IMG/VR virus record: IMGVR_UViG_3300026484_000065
Coordinates: 1 to 64,000 of that record
Strand: one strand, 5' to 3'
Origin: a virus
DNA: 64,000 bases
Part shown: positions 1 to 9,358 of the stretch, piece by piece
Layout: each line of letters opens with the position of its first letter
Position numbering within the stretch: the stretch's first letter is position 1
The notes under the pieces: generated by a model
Told to the model about the DNA's origin: nothing
What the model saw: only the letters and a program-made list of their open reading frames with translations
Database searches by the model: none
Program-made: the position numbers and the translations under genes

Positions 1-3000
1 CGTTAGATGAAGAAACTATTAAATTGATAGAATCAGAGTCTAGCAATAAAGACAATAAGATGTTTTCAGAAGAACTTTACAAGAAGATTGTGCACAATTT
101 GCTTAATAAAGAAAATGACCTAACAAGAGAAAAGATAATAAACGAGGAAATGTTTAGTGATGGTCAACCAACTGGAACTGATGGTGATAGTAAATCAGAC
201 AACAAGACTGCAGAAGATGTGTATACTCAATTTTCATTGTATGATGAAGGCAGTACCAATCAACAAACAACTTTAAGCTCAAAGGATGAATCTTTAAAGT
301 TCTTTGACTCTCTCTTCAAGGGAGAGAGTCTATCTAGTATTTATGGTGATGTAAATCTTGGTACTCATTCATTGGATAAAATTATTCAAGATATGATCAA
401 TAGTGTTATTGCTAAATACGGAAAGATAAAAGTAGATGTTGGTGAAACAAGCAAGCAAGCTTTTGGGTACTCTAAAGGTGGTGGACATATAGGTATCTTT
501 AATTCAACAGCATCAACAATGATTCAGTCAACAAAAGAACTTATAGCTCACGAAATGATGCATGAGGGATTAAGAGAAGCCTTTAAAAAAGACAAGAAGC
601 TTCTACATGATGTTGCGAAACTAAAAGATGCTGTATACAAGGAACTTCTAAAAGATGAAAATAGAAAACATATATTTGCATCAGACAGTACCAAAACAAC
701 ACTAGAGGCAAGTGAAAGATTATATGAGTATTTATTTTCCGTAGATAGCAAAGCTGTTAACAAAACAGAAGAGTTTTTTATATATGCAATGACAAATCCA
801 AAACTAAATAGCTTTATTGTAAATTTAGATGGAAATGTTGATTCTCAATTGTTTGGAAAAATAGATACCTCTGAGGCAAAACTAAAAATAGTAAAACTTT
901 TCTATAAGGTCTTAAATAAAGTTATTGCTATGATAAACAGAATCTACAATAACTACAGACAAAGAAAGAATTACAAAGATGTTTTACTTGGTACATACAA
1001 CAAAGCTGTTGAGATTCAAACTGCAATACAAAACAATTCATATAATAAATCAAAATACGCTGATTTAATGACATACCTAAATAGCTCATCTTCTGGTTGG
1101 TTAAAAAAGATTATTTCAGTTGGGCACAATGATTTTAAAAACAGAGTATTAAATGGATTAGATGGGAATACTGCATTAGCTACAGCCTATGTGAAATACA
1201 AAGACAATAGGTCAGCGAGTCTTATCAAGTTTGTTATGGATTTGTACCACTCAACAGTTGACTCTGTAGAGCCTGAAAAATATAGAAAGTTCTATAAACT
1301 ATTTAATTACATCAAGCAAGTCAATGATGTTGAGAGAAATGCAGAAAAAGAAGCATTAAGAGTTGTTCTGAAGGATATGCTGAAGAGTTATAAAGAAGAT
1401 GAGTTTGGTACTCTAAAAGAATTACTAATTGATACGGATCTCAATGTGCTTCTTGATTCAATGAGCTATGACAAAGTTGTTGAGCTTGTGTCTAACAAGA
1501 ATAAGATAAACAATAGAATAGATATTCTTGAAGAGATTTTATACGATTCAGTTGAGTACCAAGAACATGATAAGTTCATTAATGCTGTGATTCAGCAGTC
1601 TAAGGGTCTTGCTAAATATATGATTCATAAAAAGATTTATTTAAAAAATCAAATGTTCAATCCAACATTGATTTCGATTGGTAAATTTATGACGAAAGAA
1701 GACTTTCAACAGCACCCTGAGCTAATTTCAGTACCAAACTTAGATACATCAGTTATAGATGAACTTGTTACATTGTATGCGCTGAAAGAAGTTGAATCGT
1801 GGAACAAAACAGAGTTGTTAACTAGAGACAAAGAAGCAATAGAAAATGTTTTGAAAGAACACGGAAGACAAGTTGAGCATCAATTAGAGATAGCATCAAA
1901 ATATGATGCCACATATTACGTTAAGGGAATCGAACATGCTGAATATGATATTGATTCAGATGTTGTTAGTACAAATGATGAGAAAAAGAAGAAGTGGTTA
2001 AGAAGAAGTGGATATAAAGAAATTTATTCAATAGAAGATGATTCTGTTTTTGCATATATTGGTACACATAAAAAAGCCTATACTAAAGGAATCATAGAAA
2101 TTGCTGATACAAAAACAGATATTGGTACTCATGCAGAAAGCAAACGTGAAGAAAGTGTTTATACTGATTTCTATACAAGGGAACTTCCAGATAAAGAAAC
2201 TTATGCATATAGACTTGACTCTCATAGCGTGAAAAGAGAGTTTAACTACAACAACCTAGAGAGAGTTATTTCAGTACCAAACTCAATAAGGGTCACATCA
2301 TTGAGAAAAAGCAATAATATTGTTGATGTACTTGTTGGAAATCTTTCAAATATGGAAGAGATTGAAGCTGGAGCAAAATACAATATGATGGCTATTGAAG
2401 AAGCAAATGAAGAATATAAAAGAGCAACTGATGTTGAAAAGAAAGCATTTTATAATATATCTCTAGGTTCAAAAGAATGGAAAAAGCTCCCAACTTACAC
2501 AAAGGATATGTTAAAGAAAAAAGGCATTGAAGATATTTATGTCAGAGCGAATATTCTTAATGACTTTATTGGGTACCAAAATATAAGAACAAGAGAGTTT
2601 ATAGAAAAGCTTAAAATTAAAAATCCAGCTGCATATAAAGGTGCATTGTTTCTAATGGATCATCTTGAAGACTTTATAAAAATATTGAAGCCAACACTTG
2701 TTATAAAAGATATTTTTGTTGTTGGTTCAAACTTCTTAAGTAACTTTTTTCATTTAGTTGCAAAAGGACTGAATCCTATTCAATCATCAAAAGATTTCTT
2801 TACAGCAGCAAGACTTTGGCAAGATTTAAAAAATGATTTAAGGGAGATAGCTAAATTAAAGGTTTTAAGAGGGTCAGACAATAGCAATAGATTAAACAGA
2901 CGTATTAATCATATCAAGGAAAGATTGCTTAATAACCCACTGTACGAGCTTCACAATAGAGGTTTGATATCATCAATGGTTGACGATGAGTCAGTGAGAG

Positions 3001-3554
3001 ATATGAAGGATAAAAACTTGGTACTTGATAAATTAAACAAGGTAGCATCAAGACTTGGAATACCAGAGGATTCAGCTATGAGAGATATTGTAAAAACAGT
3101 ATATGTTCATACAGATACAAAGTTTTTTAGATTCCTTCTTGATATGACTCAGTTAGGAGATGCTTCTGCAAGATATGCATATTATAATCATTTAAAAACA
3201 AATAGCAACATGAGTGAAGATGAGATTTATAGCAAAATAGCAAGTGAATTTGTAATGTACAACAAGAATGAAAATCCATTGATTCAGTTCTTTAACACCT
3301 TTGGGTTTGAAATGTTTACAAAATACTTATTTAAAAATATCGGGGTACAAGGAAGATTAATTCTCGAACATCCTGTTGGAGCTACACTTAGCTACATAGG
3401 TGTATCAGCTGGTCTTCCAACTCCAATGCAGACATTGTTAAGCATTGAGAATAGTGGTGTTGCTGATACTATTTCATATAGAAGTGTTGTTACTTCACCT
3501 ATAGACACTCTTGAAGCAGTTATAACACCTCCTCTAATAAGAGAGGTGCTTTAA
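1..3554 (+). CDS. Large virion/polyvalent protein with zincin-like motif (5' end missing)
   Basis: The frame is open from the first bases of the window with no upstream stop, so the true start lies outside; the visible part is about 1,180 residues. An HEMMH motif (about residue 176 from the first internal start, in the context IAHEMMHEG) matches the HExxH zinc-binding site of metallopeptidase-fold proteins. The rest is long, charged and alpha-helical, with a hydrophobic stretch around residues 890-915 (KDIFVVGSNFLSNFFHL) and another near the C-terminus. Large, multi-domain proteins with such embedded peptidase domains are common among podovirus internal virion (ejected) proteins and phage polyvalent proteins. 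Its plus-strand orientation matches the virion block at the other end of the window. The exact function is inferred; the HExxH motif is seen, its activity is not proven. Confidence 0.6.
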   Translation, partial: LDEETIKLIESESSNKDNKMFSEELYKKIVHNLLNKENDLTREKIINEEMFSDGQPTGTDGDSKSDNKTAEDVYTQFSLYDEGSTNQQTTLSSKDESLKFFDSLFKGESLSSIYGDVNLGTHSLDKIIQDMINSVIAKYGKIKVDVGETSKQAFGYSKGGGHIGIFNSTASTMIQSTKELIAHEMMHEGLREAFKKDKKLLHDVAKLKDAVYKELLKDENRKHIFASDSTKTTLEASERLYEYLFSVDSKAVNKTEEFFIYAMTNPKLNSFIVNLDGNVDSQLFGKIDTSEAKLKIVKLFYKVLNKVIAMINRIYNNYRQRKNYKDVLLGTYNKAVEIQTAIQNNSYNKSKYADLMTYLNSSSSGWLKKIISVGHNDFKNRVLNGLDGNTALATAYVKYKDNRSASLIKFVMDLYHSTVDSVEPEKYRKFYKLFNYIKQVNDVERNAEKEALRVVLKDMLKSYKEDEFGTLKELLIDTDLNVLLDSMSYDKVVELVSNKNKINNRIDILEEILYDSVEYQEHDKFINAVIQQSKGLAKYMIHKKIYLKNQMFNPTLISIGKFMTKEDFQQHPELISVPNLDTSVIDELVTLYALKEVESWNKTELLTRDKEAIENVLKEHGRQVEHQLEIASKYDATYYVKGIEHAEYDIDSDVVSTNDEKKKKWLRRSGYKEIYSIEDDSVFAYIGTHKKAYTKGIIEIADTKTDIGTHAESKREESVYTDFYTRELPDKETYAYRLDSHSVKREFNYNNLERVISVPNSIRVTSLRKSNNIVDVLVGNLSNMEEIEAGAKYNMMAIEEANEEYKRATDVEKKAFYNISLGSKEWKKLPTYTKDMLKKKGIEDIYVRANILNDFIGYQNIRTREFIEKLKIKNPAAYKGALFLMDHLEDFIKILKPTLVIKDIFVVGSNFLSNFFHLVAKGLNPIQSSKDFFTAARLWQDLKNDLREIAKLKVLRGSDNSNRLNRRINHIKERLLNNPLYELHNRGLISSMVDDESVRDMKDKNLVLDKLNKVASRLGIPEDSAMRDIVKTVYVHTDTKFFRFLLDMTQLGDASARYAYYNHLKTNSNMSEDEIYSKIASEFVMYNKNENPLIQFFNTFGFEMFTKYLFKNIGVQGRLILEHPVGATLSYIGVSAGLPTPMQTLLSIENSGVADTISYRSVVTSPIDTLEAVITPPLIREVL

Positions 3555-3557
3555 CTG
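3517..3557. terminator. Hairpin between convergent genes (probable bidirectional terminator)
   Basis: The 3' end of the virion gene and the first bases downstream form a long imperfect stem: CAGTTA pairs with TAACTG and CACCTcCTCT with AGAGAGGTG around an AATA loop. It lies exactly where plus- and minus-strand transcription units meet. The U-tract is weak, so the terminator role is inferred from position. Confidence 0.5.
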
Positions 3558-3706
3558 TTAAATAATCTTTGCAAGGCTTCTTCTGAAGCTTTGTCTTGAT
3601 TGTCCTTGTACCAGCCAATACTTTTGATAGTACCAAACAAAACAATCATAATAATTAATATTAAAAAAACAACTAGTGATATGCCGAGTAATTCAAATAG
3701 AATCAT
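3551..3706 (-). CDS. Small single-pass membrane protein, 51 aa
   Basis: A short reading frame beginning MILFELLGISLVVFLILIIM, with one strong N-terminal transmembrane segment (about residues 3-27) and a charged C-terminal tail. Its ATG overlaps the stop of the 33-residue frame upstream (ATGA), the usual sign of translational coupling in this phage, and its stop overlaps the end of the convergent virion gene. No family is recognised. Small membrane proteins at the end of a phage operon can be lysis or superinfection factors, but nothing here decides that. Confidence 0.5.
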   Translation of the reverse strand: MILFELLGISLVVFLILIIMIVLFGTIKSIGWYKDNQDKASEEALQRLFNS

Positions 3707-3804
3707 TTTATTTTGATCCAACCAAAGTTATTCATAGCATTCAGTATAATAAATACCTCAGCTATGAGCGTATGAACAATAAAGAACCATTGATATTTAT
3801 TCAT
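3703..3804 (-). CDS. Very small hydrophobic protein, 33 aa
   Basis: A 33-codon frame (starts MNKYQWFFIVHTLIAEVFII) with one predicted membrane segment. It begins inside the last codons of the preceding 66-residue gene and ends in an ATGA overlap with the 51-residue membrane protein. The two overlaps are the main evidence that it is translated. Function unknown. Confidence 0.4.
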   Translation of the reverse strand: MNKYQWFFIVHTLIAEVFIILNAMNNFGWIKIK

Positions 3805-3997
3805 CAATATCTCCTTCACTTGGTTCAACTATAGCATCAGCTGTACTTTTAGTTATGACAGGCTTTTCACCTGTCAATGCTCTGAGTTCTTTTCTAAGTT
3901 TGGTACACAATTTATCTTTTAAGATTATGTCTGCATCTGATGTTTCACACATCTTTATTCTATGCATAATATGTGCTATCTCTGCTTTAGCATTCAT
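3797..3997 (-). CDS. Hypothetical protein, 66 aa, downstream of nrdB
   Basis: Starts directly after the nrdB stop codon, so it is part of the nrdA-nrdB transcript. The N-terminal half is helical and basic; the C-terminus is acidic (EPSEGDIDE). Two cysteines (KMCETSD, DKLCTKL) do not form a clear metal site. No family recognised. Confidence 0.6.
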   Translation of the reverse strand: MNAKAEIAHIMHRIKMCETSDADIILKDKLCTKLRKELRALTGEKPVITKSTADAIVEPSEGDIDE

Positions 3998-5401
3998 TTA
4001 AATGTCCTGAAGATTCTCATAGAAACTATCTGTAGTATCTTTATTGATGCTACCAACTAAATAATTTAATCCTGATGTTTCTTTCTGTGCAACTTGAACA
4101 GAAGAAATATTCTTAAATTCATTTAGCCATTTCATTGGATTTTCTTCAACTCTATTTATGAATGTTGGTACCAAACCAATACCCTGCATAACATTATAAG
4201 TGTTGTATTGACTATAAATCTTAGCAGACTGATTGTTTATACCTAATAATCTTGTTCCTTCTGGATATGTGTAATCTATCCATTCCAAATCAGCTTCATA
4301 AGCTTCTTTGTACATAGTTTCAACTTTGCCACTATTGACAACCTTATCAAATATGTACCCTAAATCATTAGACTTCTTTAATCTGTTAATGAGATATACA
4401 GTCATACCGTAATGTGATTGTTCCGCTTGTATTCATATTGCAATCGCTACTTTGCAATATCGAGCTTTTAACTCTGCTATATATTTCTATATAGGCTAGA
4501 CTATATCATAGCCCCCAGCACAACCTGGTAGGGCTCCTTGCTTTTCGACTCGCTTGAGTCTACTCTACTCGCTTCCATATGGTATTTTTTCAACACATAT
4601 GTGCTTTCGATAGTCGTTCGGCTTTTTATTTAGCACGGGATTGTCTTCGTCATTACACGGTCAGAGTTTCCCCGTTTAACAAGGTTTTCGATAGGCGTTA
4701 CTGCCTAAAGCGACTAATAGTTAATCGGCATTAATCTTCGCAATTATCTTGGCTGGTCCATCCATCATTCCGTTCTTAGCAAATGCAAATGAAGTATTAA
4801 AAGATGTGTCAAATAGTATATTCTCAAGAATATTGAGTCCATATAAAGCCAAGACAAAAGACTCTTTATGCTTCTCTATATTGTATCCAGGATGCCCAGC
4901 TATCATCATTGCATTTTGTTGGTACAATTCTTCAAAGACTTCTATAATCATTCTGGCTCTACGCTGAATATTATCATTGACCATAATAGTGTCAAACTCT
5001 TTCTCAGCATTAATTGGAAGAGCTTTAACAATATCTGCATATGCTAATGAATGGATTGATTCTGTAAAACCATGCAGTACCCAAAACCTTTCCATCTGTG
5101 GATTAGTTGTAATGGGTAGGAACATTTCTACAACACTTCTAGTAGCTAAACTATCTACTTCTTGTTGGAACTCTAAATTCTTTAAATATAGAGCTTTTAA
5201 TTCATCCCTCATAGTTGCATAGTCTACACTTGCTTGTGATAAATCAAAGTCACTTGGAAACCATAGTTTTCCTTGTAGTCTATCTGTAGCTTTAGTTATC
5301 CACTCCTCTATAGACAAGTCTAGTCTTGCTATATTTCTTCCAGTACCAAAAAACAAAGGTTCTTTAGTAAAATCTATATGTTGCATTTTAAATAAACTCA
5401 T
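3998..5401 (-). CDS. nrdB: Ribonucleotide reductase class Ia, small (radical) subunit, split by a group I intron
   Basis: Makes the tyrosyl radical that NrdA uses to reduce ribonucleotides. Exon 1 is 5401-4724 (226 codons) and exon 2 is 4423-3998 (141 codons), giving 367 residues once the 300-nt intron (4723-4424) is removed. All expected diiron ligands are visible: D in QQEVDS, E and H in TESIHSLAY with the radical Tyr three residues on, E in LNILENILF, and E and H in DEQSH. That last motif exists only in the spliced product: exon 1 ends with the Asp codon and exon 2 begins with the Glu codon. Without splicing, exon 1 stops at once (TAA) and lacks two ligands. It follows nrdA with 2 bp between them; the start is supported by GAGG upstream. 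Confidence 0.93.
4424..4723 (-). ncRNA. Group I intron (td-like, subgroup IA2 type), 300 nt, no ORF
   Basis: The last exon base is U and pairs with G in a P1 helix (exon CGAU with intron GUCG), and the intron ends in G, as group I splicing requires. Core sequences typical of T4 td-like introns are present on the minus strand: AGACAATCCCGTGCTAAAT (P4-P6 side), AACGACTATC and GATATAGTC (P3/P7), and a GACTCAAGCGAGTC hairpin (P8). It has no homing endonuclease frame. Removal restores the NrdB DExxH motif in frame, which fixes both splice sites. The resemblance to the T4 td/nrdB introns is from memory of those sequences, not from an alignment. Confidence 0.92.
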
Positions 5402-5403
5402 TT

Positions 5404-7629
5404 TTAAACCTCACAATCTGTACATACTAATTTATTATCATCTTCGTTTGGAGAATAAACGTTATGATAATAGATAGATTTTATTCCATACTTTTTACAG
5501 AAATATAAATCACTAATTAATTTTGTCATTGGTACTTTATTATCTTGATATAACTCAGGATTATAAAATACATCTAGTGATATAGATTGATCTATCCATT
5601 TCTGCATAATAGCAGCAACCTTTAGATAGCCAGTATTAACTTCTTCCCTGTCATACACAAAGTCATAATTACCTGCTAGCTTGGCACATTCAGGAGCAAA
5701 GAATTTTGTAACTATATTGGAAGATGATTTTGTATAAACCAAATCTCTAATAGGATAGATACTATTAGTTTGTCCACCAATAACTGCACTTGTTTCCGAA
5801 GGAGGAATTGACGTCAAACAAGTATTTGCCATTCCATACTTTAATACTTGATTCTTTAACCAGTACCAATCTAAAGTAGTCTTGTGCTCTAATAATTTAT
5901 CTACATTCTTATTTCTTCTTTCATAAGGCATTACACCTCTGCTATAAGAAGTCAATCCAAATTTCTTTGGTACAAAATCATATTCTTTTGCATATTCCAT
6001 AGATGCTTTAATTAGATAGTATGTAAAGTGCTCCATGTACTCATCAATAACCTCTAGCGCCTTAGGAGATGTGTATCTGATTCCCTGTTTAGCTAAGAAG
6101 TAAGCTGTGTTAGATACACCAATGCCTAAAGCCATATATTGCTCAACAAATGCATTCGATTGTGACATAGGATGATTTTGCTTACGCACATTGTTATTAA
6201 GCATATACACCAATGATTTAGTTACCGATGGCAATTCCTCTAAGCTGACTTTTCCCATATTCACATTTGATAAAATACAGATAGCTATAGAAGGGTCATT
6301 TGGTAGAAACGACTGAACTGGTTTCGTTGGCAAAGCTATTTCAACACATGCTTGTGATTGAATAATATCTTCATCAAATGGCGTGTTATTGTTCATTTCA
6401 TCGATATGAACAATATAGTGTTTACCTATCTCCTGTCTGACTTCTGGTAATTGTTCCAATAGATACTTAGCATTAATCTTTTTATTGCTAACTCCTCTTG
6501 CTTCTAGTGCCTCATAAACAAGAACAAATTCTTCATAGTTTTTACTTGTGAATAACTCATACAGTACCAAACTATCTCTTGAACTAAATAGTGTTATATC
6601 TTCATTCTTAGCAGCTCTGTCATACAGCAACTGATTAACTTTGATTCCATAAGATAAATTAACTATACGTTTATTTGCTTCTGTTCTTGGTGAAGCTATA
6701 TTTAGTATTGTTTCTATCTCTGGATCAAAGAATGCTATAAAAGCTGTTCCTGTACCTCTTCTACCATTTTGCTGTGAAGCATTAACATCAGCTTCTAGTT
6801 TCTTTAGTAGTGGTACTTTCCCAGAATGCTTAATCTTGCCATTCTTGACCATATCACCTATAGATGCCACTAGTGAATAATCTAACCCAACACCTGAACT
6901 AGCTGCTGTATGATTTACCACAGCTTTACTAGCTTCATTCCAACTATCAATGTTGTCACCAACTGTAATTTTGGTACATGAAGCTAAAATAAATTCATTT
7001 GTTCTTATATGGTTCATAGCTGGTGAAGGTAAAGATATTTTGAAAGTTGATAGATCGTCATAAAATTCGATACATTCATCAATTTTACCTGGATGCAGTA
7101 CCAAAGCTATAGCAGCAAAGATTACATTAGGAGATTCAATTACTCTACCATCTTTGTTATGTATAGTATATTTCTTTTTGAGATACTCTATGCCTGCACC
7201 TGTAAAAGTAAAATCTCTATTGTGATCTATAACCTCATTAAATTTATCTAAATCTTCGTCTGTAAATGAATTCAGAATATCATCTACATAGTACCCTCTA
7301 TCAATCAAATCCTTGATAATAAGTTTTATATGCTTAAAGTCTTCATTCTTTGATATACCAAAAGCTTCTTTACGTATATTCAAGCTCATTAATCTTGCAT
7401 ATACAAAATCATAATTTGGTCTACGTAAATCAGCCATATCTTTGATAGTGTCCATAACTATTTTATCTATAGCTGATGTTTTAATCCCATCATAGAAGTG
7501 TATTTGTATATTAGCTTCTATATCTATTGTTGATACTTTATCTAAACCACTACATGCCCATTCAATAGACTTAGATATCTTACTAATATCTAATGGTTCA
7601 TATGTACCATTTTTCTTTAATACTTTCAT
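5404..7629 (-). CDS. nrdA: Ribonucleotide reductase class Ia, large (catalytic) subunit
   Basis: Reduces ribonucleoside diphosphates to deoxyribonucleotides for phage DNA synthesis. The 741-residue length is normal for the class. An N-terminal ATP-cone (about residues 1-90) should give allosteric control. The redox cysteines are in place: FILASCTK (C225-like), SQACVEIAL (C439 and E441-like) and AICILSN (C462-like). The radical-transfer tyrosine pair is in KSIYYHN, and the C-terminal thioredoxin-shuttle pair is CTDCEV. The gene is uninterrupted, unlike nrdB. It lies 2 bp upstream of nrdB and after a terminator that separates it from the broken HU gene. Confidence 0.95.
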   Translation of the reverse strand: MKVLKKNGTYEPLDISKISKSIEWACSGLDKVSTIDIEANIQIHFYDGIKTSAIDKIVMDTIKDMADLRRPNYDFVYARLMSLNIRKEAFGISKNEDFKHIKLIIKDLIDRGYYVDDILNSFTDEDLDKFNEVIDHNRDFTFTGAGIEYLKKKYTIHNKDGRVIESPNVIFAAIALVLHPGKIDECIEFYDDLSTFKISLPSPAMNHIRTNEFILASCTKITVGDNIDSWNEASKAVVNHTAASSGVGLDYSLVASIGDMVKNGKIKHSGKVPLLKKLEADVNASQQNGRRGTGTAFIAFFDPEIETILNIASPRTEANKRIVNLSYGIKVNQLLYDRAAKNEDITLFSSRDSLVLYELFTSKNYEEFVLVYEALEARGVSNKKINAKYLLEQLPEVRQEIGKHYIVHIDEMNNNTPFDEDIIQSQACVEIALPTKPVQSFLPNDPSIAICILSNVNMGKVSLEELPSVTKSLVYMLNNNVRKQNHPMSQSNAFVEQYMALGIGVSNTAYFLAKQGIRYTSPKALEVIDEYMEHFTYYLIKASMEYAKEYDFVPKKFGLTSYSRGVMPYERRNKNVDKLLEHKTTLDWYWLKNQVLKYGMANTCLTSIPPSETSAVIGGQTNSIYPIRDLVYTKSSSNIVTKFFAPECAKLAGNYDFVYDREEVNTGYLKVAAIMQKWIDQSISLDVFYNPELYQDNKVPMTKLISDLYFCKKYGIKSIYYHNVYSPNEDDNKLVCTDCEV

Positions 7630-7652
7630 ATTAAACCTTTATATCTCTATTT

Positions 7653-7704
7653 TAATCACCTAAGTGATTACAATAAAAATAAAGAGAGGAATTGTATCCT
7701 CTCT
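7653..7704 (-). terminator. Intrinsic terminator after the HU remnant, plus a second hairpin in the nrdA leader
   Basis: On the minus strand AGAGAGGA and TCCTCTCT pair around a TACAAT loop (7683-7704) and are followed by a T-rich tract (TTATTTTTATT). This is a classic rho-independent terminator. Directly after it AATCAC-CTAA-GTGATT (7653-7668) forms a second hairpin about 25 bp before the nrdA start, so nrdA probably has its own promoter or a processed leader. Confidence 0.75.
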
Positions 7705-7707
7705 TAC

Positions 7708-7973
7708 TTATTGGATTGTTAACCCTGCAGCTTTATCTTTTAATGTTTTACTAACTTTAAATTTTACAGCCATTTTGTCTTTTGTTTGGTACTTTTTATT
7801 TGTTCTTGGCACAACACTAGTCTTGCCTTTTTTTTTGCAACGAAGTACCAAAACTACCAAAGCCTTCAATAGCAACAGAAATCTTTATTTAGTAACGCTT
7901 TCTCAATGGATGTAAATACATTACTAATAGCTTCTTCTGCTTCTTTTCTGTCTTAATAACTACCTATTTTCAT
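7708..7973 (-). pseudogene. Broken HU/IHF-family DNA-bending protein gene
   Basis: Three adjacent frames give one HU-like protein: EEAISNVFTSIEKALLNKD, then SVAIEGFGSFGTSLQKK, then GKTSVVPRTNKKYQTKDK and KFKVSKTLKDKAAG. The IEGFGSF motif and the conserved arm proline are hallmarks of HU. Reading is broken by an extra T near 7880 (GATTTCTG) and an extra A in a run of nine (7828-7836), and an in-frame TAA (7953-7955) cuts off the usual N-terminal 20 residues. It could be a decayed gene, a frameshifting gene, or homopolymer errors in the assembly. The stop codon sits just before an intact terminator. Confidence 0.75.
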
Positions 7974-8205
7974 TGATTTTCTCCACAAAGAATTCACCTT
8001 TGCCTTCCGATTCAACATACTTGTCGAAAAGCTCAATATAATTGTCACGTTTAACAGTTATACTGCAAATCATATTCTCAACAACTTCTGATTTCAATAC
8101 TGAATTAAGCTCGCCTAGTTCATCAATAATGTTATCTAAGTCAACAGCTGCTAATTCTAATAGAAACATTGTGTTTCTGTCTTTACGTGTAATTTTTTTA
8201 CTCAT
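7960..8205 (-). CDS. Hypothetical protein, 81 aa
   Basis: The start chosen (MSKKITRKDRN) has a good AAAGGATAGAT ribosome site; a longer frame upstream to 8256 lacks one. It is helical and acidic, with no recognised domain, and overlaps the beginning of the HU remnant. It lies between thyX and the HU remnant and is probably co-transcribed. Confidence 0.6.
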   Translation of the reverse strand: MSKKITRKDRNTMFLLELAAVDLDNIIDELGELNSVLKSEVVENMICSITVKRDNYIELFDKYVESEGKGEFFVEKINENR

Positions 8206-8267
8206 ATCTATCCTTTTGTTTTTTTCTATGGACTTACATGCAATAGGCAAAGCCATAGTTCATTCTA

Positions 8268-9122
8268 TTAGCTTCTCTTAGTGATGAGTGTTCTATAATT
8301 ATCTGGTGTAACTTTAATTATTTGTTGAGCTAATTCTCTAATCATAAAATAAGCAGCACCTGAATCTCTCAAATCAATAAAATGTTTCAATGATCTTGCA
8401 TTGAATGTAAGTACCAAGTCAACAGACCAATTATCTGTAACAATAAACTTGAATGGATCACCAATGTTTCTCTTTTGCTTAAGAGACATCATATGTTGGT
8501 ACTCTTTAGTGAATTCAACTTGAGATTGAAAATCTTTAAACTCTATGCTCTCTTCTATATCTTTAGATATATAATCTTTGTAATTAGGATTACGTAAAAA
8601 GAACATAGTTAGTTTTGCCCACATAGCATCTATCTCTAAATCAATAAGTGAACGATCTTCTAACGCAAACATATCCAATGACTGTATAGTTTTTGTAAAG
8701 AATGATTTATGCATATTTCTATTATGTATTTCTAGCCCAAGTATATAAGCATTAATAACATTAGACATTGTATATCTAGTTGATTGCACAGTTGGTGATA
8801 CATTTATCCTATGACGGCTAGTTTCTTGGAGCACTCCTCTACTTGTGCCCTGTATTAGATAAGACAATACGATATGCTCACTAATACTATTGTGATGAAA
8901 TACGTGTACCAAATCAACAACCAATCTACTATTCTCAATAGACTTTAATTTATCAACATCCAATAGATTTCCATTGCCAAAATCTTTGACAACATCATGT
9001 TCTGATTTATCATAGCTTTGGTACGCTGTTCTTGAAGCTAATTCAGCTACACCAATACCTGATGCATTAAGTAGTGTAACTGTTGGTGTTTTATAATAGA
9101 TATTATCTTTTATTAAACTCAT
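8268..9122 (-). CDS. thyX: Flavin-dependent thymidylate synthase ThyX
   Basis: Converts dUMP to dTMP using methylene-tetrahydrofolate and FAD. The ThyX signature is seen as RHRINVSPTVQSTRY (RHR...S type, about residues 103-117). The C-terminal dUMP/FAD-binding part is also clear (FNARSLKHFIDLRDSGAAYFMIRELA). At 284 residues it is slightly longer than the usual 210-260, with an insertion before the C-terminal motif. It sits in the nucleotide-metabolism group together with nrdAB and, further on, a dUTPase that supplies dUMP. Confidence 0.92.
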   Translation of the reverse strand: MSLIKDNIYYKTPTVTLLNASGIGVAELASRTAYQSYDKSEHDVVKDFGNGNLLDVDKLKSIENSRLVVDLVHVFHHNSISEHIVLSYLIQGTSRGVLQETSRHRINVSPTVQSTRYTMSNVINAYILGLEIHNRNMHKSFFTKTIQSLDMFALEDRSLIDLEIDAMWAKLTMFFLRNPNYKDYISKDIEESIEFKDFQSQVEFTKEYQHMMSLKQKRNIGDPFKFIVTDNWSVDLVLTFNARSLKHFIDLRDSGAAYFMIRELAQQIIKVTPDNYRTLITKRS

Positions 9123-9133
9123 CTTTGTACCAA

Positions 9134-9358
9134 CTAATCAACACAATGAATAGAATCCAATAGATTCATAATATCATTCTTTAGCCTTCTTGTTGCAAAC
9201 ACTTCATCCTCAACAGATTCTCTATCGTTCTCATTCTCTAACGAATTTAGAAGACTACTAAAATTATGTTCATGATCCTGCAATGAATCAAACATAATTC
9301 TCAATTCCTCAATCTCTAAACTAACGTGTACTTTTGTTTCAATATTGTTAACTAACAT
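9134..9358 (-). CDS. Hypothetical acidic protein, 74 aa
   Basis: An acidic, mostly helical protein with no recognised family. The start overlaps the stop region of the upstream SF1 helicase gene by 7 bp, so it is translated from the same message. Confidence 0.6.
   Translation of the reverse strand: MLVNNIETKVHVSLEIEELRIMFDSLQDHEHNFSSLLNSLENENDRESVEDEVFATRRLKNDIMNLLDSIHCVD

Noticed and set aside
7664-7915. Plus-strand frame of 83 codons
   Set aside because: It is the complement of the HU remnant and its terminator; no ribosome site, and the minus strand has clear HU homology.
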